A stretch of 57,118 nt of DNA from Chloroflexota bacterium (GTDB lineage: Bacteria; Chloroflexota; Anaerolineae; UBA4142): assembly GCA_023381515.1 (NCBI GenBank), contig JAMCQI010000088.1:1-57118 (forward strand), given 5' to 3'. The notes under the pieces were generated by a model that had not been told where the DNA came from, ran no database searches, and saw only the letters and a list, made by a program, of their open reading frames with translations. This document shows positions 25,658-34,790 of this stretch, piece after piece. A program made the position numbers and the translations under genes. Each line of letters begins with the position of its first letter. The stretch's first letter is position 1.

Positions 25658-26992
25658 ATGAAGGTACGACACTATGTGCTGATGATGGTTGCTAGTGTTG
25701 TGGTTCTCGCCGCGCTGGCTGCGTGCTCACCCGCGGCGACCCCAGCGCCGACGGCCGCCCCACCGACAAGCGCCCCTGCGACAAAGGCCCCCGCTGCGAC
25801 AAGTGCCCCGGCGGCCACCACGGCGCCGACCACCGCTCCCACCGCAGCCTCGGCCAAGACCGGCGTCACCTACAAGATCGGTTTTGCTCCGGACACAACC
25901 GGTGGAGGCGCGTTCTTGGGCGAGCCGGAAAATGAGGTCGGCAAGATCATTTCCGACCGGATCAATGCGGCCGGCGGCGTCGTCGGTCCCGATGGCGTCA
26001 AACACCAAGTACAGATCCTCATTCAAGACACCCAGAGCTCAGCGGATACGGCCGTCAGCGTCGCGCGCCGTTTCATTACTCAGGACAATGTAGACGCACT
26101 GGTCATGGGCAGTACGACTCCGTTGAGTGTGGCCGTCGCGGGAGTCGCCGAGGAAGCCAAGATCCCCTACGTTTCCATGGCATCGTCCAGCGCCATCATC
26201 ACGGACCCCAAGACGAACAAGATGCTCCCATGGGTGTTCAAGACTCCCCAGTCGAATGGCGACGTCGCGGTGCTGCAAGTGCAGCGTCTAAAGAAGCTGG
26301 GCGTGAAGACGGCATCCTATCTCTATGAGAACACCGGGTACGGCAAGGACTGCTTCAACAGCTCCAAGACCGCAATCGAAGCAGCGGGCATCAAGACCGT
26401 CTCCTCGGACTCGTTCGAGCGCAGTGACACACAATTCCCGCAGATGGCTGCCCTGAAGGCCGCGAATCCCGGTGTGGTGATCATCGGCGCCATTCCCCCG
26501 GGCGCGGCGCTCATCAGCATTGCCGTTCGGGATGCGCTTCCCAAGGTTCCGATCATCGAAGGGCACGGCGTCTGCACACAAGACTTTATCAAGACCGCAG
26601 GCAAGGCTGCCGAAGGTCAGGAGCTGCCTTGCAGTATGGTCATCATCGCCGAAGACGTACCGGCGAACAATCCTCAAAAAGCCGTCTTTATGGATTTCAA
26701 GACGAGCTTTGAGAAGGCGACCGGCAAGCCCGTCAGCACATTCGGAGGGCATGCGTGGGATGCGCTGTACATGACGCTCGATGCACTCAAGTCGCTGAAG
26801 GATGGTCTTACGATTGACCAGCAGAGGCAACAAGTGCGCGATTACCTCGAGACCAAGATCGTGAACTGGCCAGGTACGGCGGGCGTGTTCAACATGAGCC
26901 CGACCGATCACTATGGTCTGACACCGCAGTCCTTCACCTGGTTCAAGATCGAGAACGGCAAATTCGTTCCTTTCCCTCCGGCGCAGTGGTAA
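25658..26992 (+). CDS. ABC transporter substrate-binding lipoprotein (LivJ/BraC type)
   Basis: This 444-aa extracellular binding protein has a lipobox LAAC at residues 19-22 after a hydrophobic signal segment. A Thr/Ala/Pro linker of about 45 residues follows, and the mature domain starts TYKIGFAPDTTGG. It belongs to the periplasmic-binding-protein type I family used for branched-chain amino acids, amides and, in several anaerobes, aromatic acids. PYVSMASSSAI and SYLYENTGYGKD are typical. The full set of permeases and ATPases follows. The long low-complexity linker is common in Chloroflexota lipoproteins. Aromatic amino acids or acids are plausible substrates by context. The start ATG has a strong AAGGAGG. 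Confidence 0.9.
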   Translation: MKVRHYVLMMVASVVVLAALAACSPAATPAPTAAPPTSAPATKAPAATSAPAATTAPTTAPTAASAKTGVTYKIGFAPDTTGGGAFLGEPENEVGKIISDRINAAGGVVGPDGVKHQVQILIQDTQSSADTAVSVARRFITQDNVDALVMGSTTPLSVAVAGVAEEAKIPYVSMASSSAIITDPKTNKMLPWVFKTPQSNGDVAVLQVQRLKKLGVKTASYLYENTGYGKDCFNSSKTAIEAAGIKTVSSDSFERSDTQFPQMAALKAANPGVVIIGAIPPGAALISIAVRDALPKVPIIEGHGVCTQDFIKTAGKAAEGQELPCSMVIIAEDVPANNPQKAVFMDFKTSFEKATGKPVSTFGGHAWDALYMTLDALKSLKDGLTIDQQRQQVRDYLETKIVNWPGTAGVFNMSPTDHYGLTPQSFTWFKIENGKFVPFPPAQW

Positions 26993-27007
26993 ACCACTAG
27001 TCGCCGC

Positions 27008-27041
27008 AGACCCGAAGGGTTCTTTAGAACCCTTCGGGTCT
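27008..27041 (+). promoter_or_regulatory. Intercistronic 15-bp hairpin after the binding-protein gene
   Basis: AGACCCGAAGGGTTC (27008-27022) and its exact complement (27027-27041) enclose a TTTA loop. No T-run follows. Such a stem after a binding-protein gene typically protects its mRNA 3' end or partly terminates transcription, giving more binding protein than permease. The SD of the next gene (AAGGAG) begins 2 nt later, so folding might also restrain permease translation. Confidence 0.7.
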
Positions 27042-27053
27042 CAAGGAGCAGAA

Positions 27054-28070
27054 ATGCAGGTAGCGGTGCGGACCCGAACGAGCAAGAGTATCCTGACGGT
27101 GATTGCGATAGCGCTCCTGTTGGGCATCATCTTTTATCTCGGCGCGCAGAAACACTTCCAGGCGCAAGAGTACGTGCAGTTGATCCTGGATGGTTTGAGC
27201 GGGGGCGCGATCTACGCGCTCATCGCGCTGGGGTTTGTTGTGATCTACGACGTCACCGGCATTATTAATTTCGCGCAGGGCGAATTCGTGATGCTCGGCG
27301 CGATGATCAGCGCGACGGTCATGACTTGGGCTTTGCCCCTTCCTGCCTCACTGCAACTTCTCGTCGCCGTCGTCATCGCCGTGATCCTCACGACGCTCGT
27401 CGGAATCGTGATCGAGCGCGTGGCGATTTACCCGGCACGGCACTCGCCGATCGTGTCGCTCATTATCATCACCATTGGCGCGACCATGGCAATCCGCGCT
27501 TTGGCGCTGATTGTTTGGGGAACGCGCCCGTATGTCGTTCCGGCTTTCAGCACTTTGAAATTGGAAGACCTGACGCTCCGATACAGTGGGATCATCTTCA
27601 AGGCACAGAGTTTTTGGATCTGGGGTGTTGGGGCCATTATCCTCGGAGTTCTGTTCATTTTTCTTGAGCGAACGCTGATGGGCAAAGCTCTGCGTGCCTG
27701 CTCGATCAATCGCAGAGCGGCGCAATTAATGGGCATCAGTCCCACCCGCATGTCCATGCTTTCGTTCGCCCTCGCCGCCGCAATTGGCGGGCTCGGCGGA
27801 GCCGTTCTTGCTCCGGCGACGCGCCCCACCTACGACATGGGCCTGATCCTGGGACTGAAAGGGTTCGTGGCCGCCATTATGGGCGGTCTAGTCAGTCTAC
27901 CGGGGGCAGTGGTCGGCGGACTCTTGCTCGGCATCGTCGAGAACCTGGGCGCGGGCGTGACGTCCGCGGGATATAAAGACATCATCTCCTTTGTAATTCT
28001 GATCCTAATTCTCCTCTTCCGACCTCAGGGAATTCTTGGCGGCTCGGCCGGAAGAGCGGACGAGGGCTAA
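27054..28070 (+). CDS. livH: Branched-chain-type ABC transporter permease, LivH
   Basis: The 338-aa integral membrane protein of the LivH family has many hydrophobic segments and the family motifs LSGGAIYALIALGFVVIYDVTGIINFAQGE (split across residues ~43-72) and GISPTRMSMLSFALAAAIGG. It forms the translocation channel with LivM. The N terminus has an extra segment (residues 10-25) before the first LivH helix, so the protein is somewhat longer than the usual ~300 aa. AAGGAG lies 5 nt upstream of the ATG. Confidence 0.92.
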   Translation: MQVAVRTRTSKSILTVIAIALLLGIIFYLGAQKHFQAQEYVQLILDGLSGGAIYALIALGFVVIYDVTGIINFAQGEFVMLGAMISATVMTWALPLPASLQLLVAVVIAVILTTLVGIVIERVAIYPARHSPIVSLIIITIGATMAIRALALIVWGTRPYVVPAFSTLKLEDLTLRYSGIIFKAQSFWIWGVGAIILGVLFIFLERTLMGKALRACSINRRAAQLMGISPTRMSMLSFALAAAIGGLGGAVLAPATRPTYDMGLILGLKGFVAAIMGGLVSLPGAVVGGLLLGIVENLGAGVTSAGYKDIISFVILILILLFRPQGILGGSAGRADEG

Positions 28071-28073
28071 ACC

Positions 28074-29171
28074 GTGTCCAGGCAATCACGCTTCTGGAGC
28101 AAAAACCCGAACGCCACGGCAGTCATCGCGCTCGGCGCGCTCGTCCTCCTGATCGGTTATGTTGAGATCGCCCAACCATTCGGACTGACCTTTGCGGACC
28201 TGACCGGCGGGCTGGTTACGCTCGACACGATGATTCGCATTGCCATCTTTACGATCATCCTCGTGGGATTGAATTTGCTGATGGGGTACGCCGGGCAGAT
28301 ATCGCTGGGCCAGGCGGCTTTCTACGGCATCGGGGCGTATGTTTCGGCGATTCTCACGACCCTTTCGTTCCGTCAGCATGTACTGCAGGGCATCTCGGTG
28401 ACCTGGTGGTGGCCCTGGTTGGCGATGGTGCTGGCGATGCTGGTAACAGGCCTTTTTGCGTACATTATGGGGCGTCCCATCCTCAGGCTGCGTGGCAACT
28501 ATCTGGCGATGGCGACGCTGGGTCTCGGCATCGTGATGTATATTGTGTTTCGTGAGGGTGGAGACTTGACGGGGGGCAACGACGGCATTGGCAGTATTCC
28601 CCGCCTCGCGATTGGTGGTTTCGAAATCTGGCCGATGGAGCGATATTATTTTCTCGTGTGGCTCTTGGCACTCGCGGTCATCATTCTGGCACTGAACATC
28701 GTCAACTCGCGCATCGGCCGAGCGCTGCGCGCGATTCACAGCAGCGAGATCGCGGCCAACACGATGGGCGTAGACACTGACCGCTACAAGCTGCAGATTC
28801 TAACCGTAAGTGCGATGATGGCAAGCCTCGCCGGCAGCCTCTACGCACATTACCAGATGGTCATCGCGCCGTCGCCGTTCGATTTCAATTCCTCGGTCGA
28901 ATTGGTGGTGATGGCGGCGGTGGGTGGACTGGCGAGCATTTGGGGAGCGCCGTTTGGGGTTGCGGTCGTCTTGATCCTTCAAGAAATATTGCGGAATTTC
29001 TCGGGCGCCGGCTTCGAATTAGTGGCCTTTGGGTTCATCCTGGTCGCCATCATGATTTTTATGCCCGAAGGGCTGACGGTGGGCGGCATCAATGCCTACC
29101 GGCATTGGCGCGCGGTGCGCGCGCGGCGGAAGGAAATCGAAGATTCGGTCGAAATCCTGGGAGCGCAGTAA
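28074..29171 (+). CDS. livM: Branched-chain-type ABC transporter permease, LivM
   Basis: The 365-aa LivM-family permease shows the typical LLMGYAGQISLGQAAFYGIGAY near residue 70, GNYLAMATLGLGI, and the EAA-like loop IGRALRAIHSSEIAANTMGVD. The C-terminal tail (HWRAVRARRKEIEDSVEILGAQ) is hydrophilic. Translation starts at a GTG 4 bp after the livH stop, so the two are tightly coupled. It acts in the cytoplasmic membrane with LivH. Confidence 0.92.
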   Translation: MSRQSRFWSKNPNATAVIALGALVLLIGYVEIAQPFGLTFADLTGGLVTLDTMIRIAIFTIILVGLNLLMGYAGQISLGQAAFYGIGAYVSAILTTLSFRQHVLQGISVTWWWPWLAMVLAMLVTGLFAYIMGRPILRLRGNYLAMATLGLGIVMYIVFREGGDLTGGNDGIGSIPRLAIGGFEIWPMERYYFLVWLLALAVIILALNIVNSRIGRALRAIHSSEIAANTMGVDTDRYKLQILTVSAMMASLAGSLYAHYQMVIAPSPFDFNSSVELVVMAAVGGLASIWGAPFGVAVVLILQEILRNFSGAGFELVAFGFILVAIMIFMPEGLTVGGINAYRHWRAVRARRKEIEDSVEILGAQ

Positions 29172-29234
29172 AGTCGGCGACCGGCCGACAATGACCCATG
29201 AAAACCGGACCATTCAGCGGATTGTTGAAGCAAA

Positions 29235-30044
29235 ATGACTGACGACATACTCCAAGTAGATAAAATGCGGAAGGAATTCGGCGGAGTCGTCGCGGTGAAC
29301 GACGTGTCGTTCAAGGTCACACGGGGCGAAGTCCTCGCTATTATTGGGCCGAACGGCGCGGGCAAGACGACTCTGTTCAACCTAATCTCCGGCACGATTC
29401 CTCCGACCGCGGGTGAGGTTCGCTTCCTTGGGCAATCGCTCAATGGTTTGCTCCCGCACCAGATTGCGGCGCTGGGCATGGCGCGCACGTTCCAGAACGT
29501 CCAGGTTTTCGGCAACATGACGGTTCTGGAGAATGTCATGGTCGGGCGGCACACCAAAGCCCATTATGGATTTATCGACGCCGCGCTGCGTCTGCCGCGG
29601 TCGCGGCGTGAAGAGGCGCAGGCGCGCACGGATTCCTGGGAACGCCTGCGAGCGGTAGGCCTGGAAGGGCGGGCGGACGATCTGGCAGGCATTCTGCCGT
29701 TCGGCCAGCAGCGCGTGCTCGAAGCTGCGCGCGCACTCGCGCTCGACCCAGAATTGTTTCTACTCGACGAGCCCGGAGCGGGACTGACACGGAAGGAGCT
29801 CGAGGATCTTGACGCCTTGATCCGGAAATTGCGCGGCGCGGGGATCACCGTGATTCTCGTGGAGCACAACATGGAGCTGGTGATGGGGATTGCGGACCGC
29901 GTGATCGTCTTGGATTATGGTCTCAAGATTGCCGAAGGGACGCCGCTGCAAGTTCAGCAGGATAGGAAAGTGATCGCGGCTTACTTGGGAGAGGAGGCTC
30001 TTACCGCGAGGCGGGGGGAGGAAGCCGATGCTCCAATTGCGTGA
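29235..30044 (+). CDS. livG: ABC transporter ATPase, LivG
   Basis: The 269-aa ATPase has Walker A GPNGAGKTTLFN (residues ~38-49), LivG-type MARTFQNVQVF at the Q-loop, ILPFGQQRVLEAARALA as signature region, and Walker B LFLLDEPGAGL. Notably the signature reads LPFGQQR rather than LSYGxQR, a modest variation on the LivG theme. It overlaps livF by 17 bp, so the two ATPases are translationally coupled. Confidence 0.92.
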   Translation: MTDDILQVDKMRKEFGGVVAVNDVSFKVTRGEVLAIIGPNGAGKTTLFNLISGTIPPTAGEVRFLGQSLNGLLPHQIAALGMARTFQNVQVFGNMTVLENVMVGRHTKAHYGFIDAALRLPRSRREEAQARTDSWERLRAVGLEGRADDLAGILPFGQQRVLEAARALALDPELFLLDEPGAGLTRKELEDLDALIRKLRGAGITVILVEHNMELVMGIADRVIVLDYGLKIAEGTPLQVQQDRKVIAAYLGEEALTARRGEEADAPIA

Positions 30045-30861
30045 CGTCAGCACCTACTACGGTCAAATACGCGCTCTGGAATTGATAAACCTCGAAGTCC
30101 GCAGCGGCGAGATCGTCGCTTTGATCGGCGCGAACGGCGCGGGCAAGACGACGATGCTCAATACGATTTGCGGCCTGCTCGAGCCCAGGCACGGCGAAAT
30201 CACTTTCGAGGATAAGCGGATTTCTGGCCTCCCCGTAGAGGGAATCGTGCGGCTCGGGCTCTGCCACGTTCCGGAGCGTCGTCAGGTTTTTTCGAGGATG
30301 AGCGTCCGCGATAATCTACTGCTGGGTGCCTATCATCGGCGGGATAGCGGCGTGCGTCAGGATGTTCAGCGTATGTATGAACTCTTTCCGATTCTCGGCC
30401 AGCGACAGGATCAGACGGCGGGGACGCTCTCTGGGGGCGAGCAGCAGATGCTCGCGATTGCCCGGGGGCTGATGTCACGTCCCAAGTTGTTGATGCTGGA
30501 CGAGCCTTCGGTAGGGTTGGCGCCCCTCGTGGTGCGCGAGATTCTGCGGGTCGTCGCCGATATGCGGTCGCGCGGCACGACGGTTCTGTTGGTCGAACAG
30601 AATGCCAAAGCCGCCTTGGGAGTCGCCGACCGCGGCTATGTGCTTGAGACGGGCCGGGTGGTGCTCGAGGGGACGGCCAAGGAGCTGACGGAGGACGAAG
30701 GGGTGCAAATGTCGTACCTCGGCAAGGGGAAAAAGCTGCAATTCGCGCGCTGCCACGCGGAGACTCGATATGCGTGCGAAGAGAACCGTGCGATCAACTC
30801 GTGCGTACGGTGTCCATCGAACGAAAGAAATGGAAGCAAGCCGGCGGCCGCGGACGATTAG
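30028..30861 (+). CDS. livF: ABC transporter ATPase, LivF, with Cys-containing C-terminal tail
   Basis: The 277-aa ATPase has Walker A GANGAGKTTML, LCHVPERRQVFSRMSV, the signature LSGGEQQMLAIARGL and Walker B LLMLDEPSVGL. The family domain ends near YLGKGKK (about residue 235). The remaining ~43 residues form a tail with four cysteines (RCHAE, YACEE, SCVRC) that I do not expect in LivF. The tail may be a translated intergenic stretch after loss of an original stop, or a real addition. The next gene starts 77 bp downstream. Confidence 0.9.
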   Translation: MLQLRDVSTYYGQIRALELINLEVRSGEIVALIGANGAGKTTMLNTICGLLEPRHGEITFEDKRISGLPVEGIVRLGLCHVPERRQVFSRMSVRDNLLLGAYHRRDSGVRQDVQRMYELFPILGQRQDQTAGTLSGGEQQMLAIARGLMSRPKLLMLDEPSVGLAPLVVREILRVVADMRSRGTTVLLVEQNAKAALGVADRGYVLETGRVVLEGTAKELTEDEGVQMSYLGKGKKLQFARCHAETRYACEENRAINSCVRCPSNERNGSKPAAADD

Positions 30862-30938
30862 GCAGAGCGCGGCGCCGAGGCGCATTACTTTATAGGGAGG
30901 CGGCACCCGAGCGTGCTGGACTCTGGGGAGGATCGGGG

Positions 30939-32723
30939 ATGAAGAGAATCTTGTCGGGAAACGAGGCAATAGCTTACGGTGCGTATTTGGCGGGCGTCCG
31001 CTATGCGAGCGCTTACCCCGGTACACCGTCGACCGAGATCCTTGAAAACCTGGCGAGGATGAGCGACGTACGCGCCGAGTGGGCGTCGAATGAAAAGGTC
31101 GCGCTCGACGCCGTCGCGGGCGCCAGCTATGGAGGAGCCCGCGCGCTCGCCGCGATGAAGCACGTGGGCCTGAATGTGGCGAGCGAATCACTTTTCTATC
31201 TGGCGTATTCGGGTGTCAACGGCGGGCTGGTACTGATCAGTGCCGACGATCCGGGCGCGTTCAGTTCGCAGAATGAGCAGGACAATCGGAATTATGCCCG
31301 CTTTGCCAAGGTGCCGTGTTTCGAGCCTTCCGATTCGCAAGAGTGCATGGACTATGTCCTGCTTGCGTTTGACTTGAGCGAGCAATTCGACACGCCCGTC
31401 CTGGTGCGGACGACCACCCGCATTTCGCACAGCAAGTCCGTTGTGCAAATACCGGAGGGGGACGGCCATGAACCGCGGCCGCTCAAGGCGTTTGTGCGAG
31501 ATCCCGCCAAGTACGCGATGATCCCGGCCAATGCACGGCGGCGGCACCCGGTCGTGGAGGAGCGGCTTAGAAAGCTCGCGGAATGGGCAGAGACGGCGAG
31601 CGTCAATCGGATCGAATGGGGCAAAAAGAATATCGGCATTGTCGCGTCCAGCGTGGCCTATCAGTATGCCCACGAGATATTTGACGGCTATTCGTTTCTC
31701 AAGCTCGGAATGAGCTATCCGTTGCCCGAAAAGCTCATCCGACAATTTGCCGCGCAGGTTGACAAGGTTGTGGTGGTCGAAGAATTGGACCCCTTTTACG
31801 AGACCGAAATACGGGCGATGGGCATCCCCGCGGTCGGCAAGGAATATTTTCCCCGCAGCAACGAGTTTTCGCTTTCGGTTGTGCGCGACGGGGCACGCAA
31901 GCTGGGTGTCGAGATGGCGCCGGATCCCGCTCCCGTCGCCGGGGCTTTCCAACCGCCCGCCCGCTTGCCTGCTCTTTGCCCCGGCTGTCCACACCGCTCG
32001 ACCTTCTACACCCTCAAAAAGATGAAGCTGTATGTGGCGGGGGATATCGGGTGTTATGCCATCGGAGTGCTCCCGCCGTTTAATGCCATCGACACCGTGA
32101 GCTGTATGGGTGCCAGCTTCGGGGTGGCGCACGGGATCGATGCCGCCGGGGCCAATAGCGCCAAACAGCGATGGGTGGCGGTGCTTGGCGATTCTACCTT
32201 TTTCCACGCCGGGCTGCCCGCTCTTGCAAACATCGTCTACAATCGCGGCGCAAGCACACTGCTGATTCTCGACAACGACACTACCGGAATGACGGGCCAG
32301 CAGGAGAACCCGGGGACCGGGCGGACACTCCAAGGTGCCAAAACGCAAAAGATAGACATCGAAGCGGTCGTGCGGGCGATGGGGGTCCAAGACGTATTCA
32401 TCGTGGACGCGTTCGACGAACCAGCAGTCGAGGCCACCATCAAAAAGGCGCTCGCGATCACCGACCGGCCCTCCGTGGTCATATCCAAAGGTCCGTGCGT
32501 TTTCCTTGATCAATATCCGGAGAAATACGTCGACGAGGTGGACCAGGACAAGTGCAACGGCTGCAGCTTGTGTTTCCGCGTTGGCTGCCCTGGGCTCTAC
32601 AAGGGCGAATTGGACGCCAAGACGAAAAAACCAAAGGCCTTGATCGATCCACTCCTCTGCATCGGCTGCGATGTATGCTTGCAGGTCTGCCCGCGCGATG
32701 CGATCCATCGGGTGGATAGCTAG
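30939..32723 (+). CDS. iorA: Indolepyruvate:ferredoxin oxidoreductase alpha subunit (copy 2)
   Basis: The 594-aa paralogue of the protein at 22523 has the same layout: SAYPGTPSTEIL and SSQNEQDNR at the N terminus, CPGCPHRSTF, then the ThDP motif GDSTFFHAG...NDTTGMTGQ. Two C-terminal ferredoxin-type clusters follow (CNGCSLC...GCP and CIGCDVC...VCP). The sequences differ throughout, so the two copies diverged long ago and may prefer different 2-oxoacids. It is the first gene after the ABC importer. The frame is open upstream to 30774, but the ATG at 30939 with GGGGAGGA is the evident start. Confidence 0.92.
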   Translation: MKRILSGNEAIAYGAYLAGVRYASAYPGTPSTEILENLARMSDVRAEWASNEKVALDAVAGASYGGARALAAMKHVGLNVASESLFYLAYSGVNGGLVLISADDPGAFSSQNEQDNRNYARFAKVPCFEPSDSQECMDYVLLAFDLSEQFDTPVLVRTTTRISHSKSVVQIPEGDGHEPRPLKAFVRDPAKYAMIPANARRRHPVVEERLRKLAEWAETASVNRIEWGKKNIGIVASSVAYQYAHEIFDGYSFLKLGMSYPLPEKLIRQFAAQVDKVVVVEELDPFYETEIRAMGIPAVGKEYFPRSNEFSLSVVRDGARKLGVEMAPDPAPVAGAFQPPARLPALCPGCPHRSTFYTLKKMKLYVAGDIGCYAIGVLPPFNAIDTVSCMGASFGVAHGIDAAGANSAKQRWVAVLGDSTFFHAGLPALANIVYNRGASTLLILDNDTTGMTGQQENPGTGRTLQGAKTQKIDIEAVVRAMGVQDVFIVDAFDEPAVEATIKKALAITDRPSVVISKGPCVFLDQYPEKYVDEVDQDKCNGCSLCFRVGCPGLYKGELDAKTKKPKALIDPLLCIGCDVCLQVCPRDAIHRVDS

Positions 32724-32739
32724 AGAGAAGGGAGGCGCA

Positions 32740-33324
32740 ATGACAAAAACAGATTTCCTGCTTGCAGGTGTTGGCGGACAGGGTGTTCTGACGGCGAGCG
32801 ACATTGTCGCCGAGGTCGGAATGGCCGTGGGACTGGACGCCAAAAAGAGTGAGATTCACGGCTTTTCGCAGCGCGGTGGCGTGGTCGAGTCGCATGTGCG
32901 GTGGGGAGAGCACGTCGCCGCACCGATGGGTGAGAGGGGACGCATCGATTATTTGCTCGCCTTTGAACTCATGGAAAGTGCGCGCTGGATCGAGTTCCTC
33001 AAGCCCGGCGGAGTCGTCATCGTGAATCGGCAGCGCATCCTGCCCATGTCTGCCACGGTGGGCGATGCCGTCTACCCCGAAGATGCCGTCATCGAAAAAG
33101 CACTGCGAGCAGTCACGGACCGGATCATTTACGTGGATGGGCTCGAGGTGGCCAAAGGACTGGGAAACAAGAACCTGGCGAACACAGTTTTGCTTGGGGC
33201 GCTCTCGCGTGAGTTGAACGTGGACCCGGAGACTTGGCTGGATGTGGTCGTTCAACGTGTGCCGAAAAAGTACGTGGAGGAGAACAAAAAGGCATTCTGG
33301 TCCGGAAGAATGGCGACAAAGTAG
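32740..33324 (+). CDS. iorB: Indolepyruvate:ferredoxin oxidoreductase beta subunit (copy 2)
   Basis: The 194-aa protein starts DFLLAGVGGQGVLTASDIVAE and has KKSEIHGFSQRGGVVESHVRWG, the equivalents of the motifs in copy 1. It lies 16 bp after its alpha subunit with AAGGGAGG ahead of the ATG. Together they form a second arylpyruvate (or other 2-oxoacid):ferredoxin oxidoreductase, directly followed by phenylacetate-CoA ligase. That order is seen in many anaerobes that process arylacetates. Confidence 0.9.
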   Translation: MTKTDFLLAGVGGQGVLTASDIVAEVGMAVGLDAKKSEIHGFSQRGGVVESHVRWGEHVAAPMGERGRIDYLLAFELMESARWIEFLKPGGVVIVNRQRILPMSATVGDAVYPEDAVIEKALRAVTDRIIYVDGLEVAKGLGNKNLANTVLLGALSRELNVDPETWLDVVVQRVPKKYVEENKKAFWSGRMATK

Positions 33325-33441
33325 AAAAACGGAATGGGTGCCGACCGGCTGATGGGTGTCGGGATTCGTGCAAGAAGCACGAAAACGCAGGGACATTGGA
33401 AGCAAGAAATCCAATTTAGAATCTGATGGAGGAGGGGCGCA

Positions 33442-34776
33442 ATGGCAAGGATCAAACAAGAGCCGCTGATCTGGAACAAGGAAATGGAGACCATGCCGCG
33501 GGGAGATCTCGAGAAATTGCAGCTCCAGCGGCTGCAACAAATCGTCGAACTTATCTATAACAAAGTGCCCTTTTACAGAAAGTCGTTCGACGAGAAAAGG
33601 GTCAAGCCATCCGATATCAAATCGCTTGAGGACATTACCAAGCTGCCGTTCACGTCGAAGCAAGACCTCCGCGATAACTATCCCTTCGGTCTCCTAAGCG
33701 TTCCGATGGAAAAAGTGGTTCGGCTGCACGCGTCGAGTGGGACGACGGGCAAGCCGACGGTGGGTCCGTACACCTCAAAGGACCTCGATATTTGGGCAGA
33801 GACTATGGCGCGCGTTTACACGGCCGCGGGGGTGACGTCGAAAGACGTGGTTCACAACGCGTACGGCTACGGCCTCTTTACCGGAGGCCTGGGATTTCAC
33901 ATCGGCGCCGAGCGCATCGGGGCGGCGGTCGTGCCGGTCTCGAGCGGCCTGACCAAACGGCAGGTCATGCTCATGGAAGACTTTGGGGCGACGGTGCTTT
34001 CGTGCACTCCTTCTTACGCGCTGGTGCTCGCCGAAACGGCAGCGGAAATGGGCATCGACGTGCAGCAACGAATGCGCGTCCGAGTCGGTATTTTTGGCGC
34101 CGAGCCGTGGACGGACGAAATGCGCGAAGAGGTTCAAGCCAAAATGAACCTGGAGGCCTTTGACATTTACGGCCTGACCGAGATGGGCGGGCCGGGCGTT
34201 GCGGTCGAGTGCCCGTATCACGACGGGTTGCACATCGCAGAGGATCATTTCCTGACCGAGGTGGTGGATCCCGACACGGGAGAACCCGTGGGCGAGGGCA
34301 AGGTGGGAGAGCTTCTTTTCACGGCGCTGACACGCGAGGCCCAGCCTCTCATCCGCTACCGCACACGTGACCGCGTGATCCTCAATCGCGAAAAGTGCCC
34401 GTGCGGTCGCACGGTCGCGCGCATGAGCAAGGTCAAGGGCCGGACGGACGATATGCTCATCATCCGTGGAGTGAACGTATTCCCGTCGTCCATCGAAAGC
34501 GTACTGCTCGCCGTGGACGGGTTGGAACCGCACTATGTCATGATTATCGATCGTCCCAAAGATCGGCTGGATGAGCTCGAGGTCTGGGTCGAGGCGTCGC
34601 CCGAGTTGTGGAAGCGCGGCGAGTATTGGGTCAAGCAGACAGAGGATCGTGTGTTCAGCGACCTGAACCAGACTTTGGGCATCACGGCCAAAGTCAAAGT
34701 GACTGAGCCGCACAGCATTCAGCGGAGCGAAGGCAAGGCGAAAAGGATTATCGATCGACGCGATTTAACCGTATAG
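33442..34776 (+). CDS. paaK: Phenylacetate-CoA ligase
   Basis: This 444-aa AMP-forming ligase is of the short PaaK type. IWNKEMETMPRGDLEKLQLQ at the N terminus is characteristic. The ATP motif is HASSGTTGKPTVGPYT, followed by YGLTEMGGPGVA and TRDRVIL. The C-terminal lysine lies in SEGKAKRIIDRRDL. It activates phenylacetate or another aryl acid to its CoA ester, and directly follows the second IOR pair. A very strong SD (GGAGGAGGGG) suggests good translation. Confidence 0.93.
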   Translation: MARIKQEPLIWNKEMETMPRGDLEKLQLQRLQQIVELIYNKVPFYRKSFDEKRVKPSDIKSLEDITKLPFTSKQDLRDNYPFGLLSVPMEKVVRLHASSGTTGKPTVGPYTSKDLDIWAETMARVYTAAGVTSKDVVHNAYGYGLFTGGLGFHIGAERIGAAVVPVSSGLTKRQVMLMEDFGATVLSCTPSYALVLAETAAEMGIDVQQRMRVRVGIFGAEPWTDEMREEVQAKMNLEAFDIYGLTEMGGPGVAVECPYHDGLHIAEDHFLTEVVDPDTGEPVGEGKVGELLFTALTREAQPLIRYRTRDRVILNREKCPCGRTVARMSKVKGRTDDMLIIRGVNVFPSSIESVLLAVDGLEPHYVMIIDRPKDRLDELEVWVEASPELWKRGEYWVKQTEDRVFSDLNQTLGITAKVKVTEPHSIQRSEGKAKRIIDRRDLTV

Positions 34777-34790
34777 TCGGAGGCGGAGCC

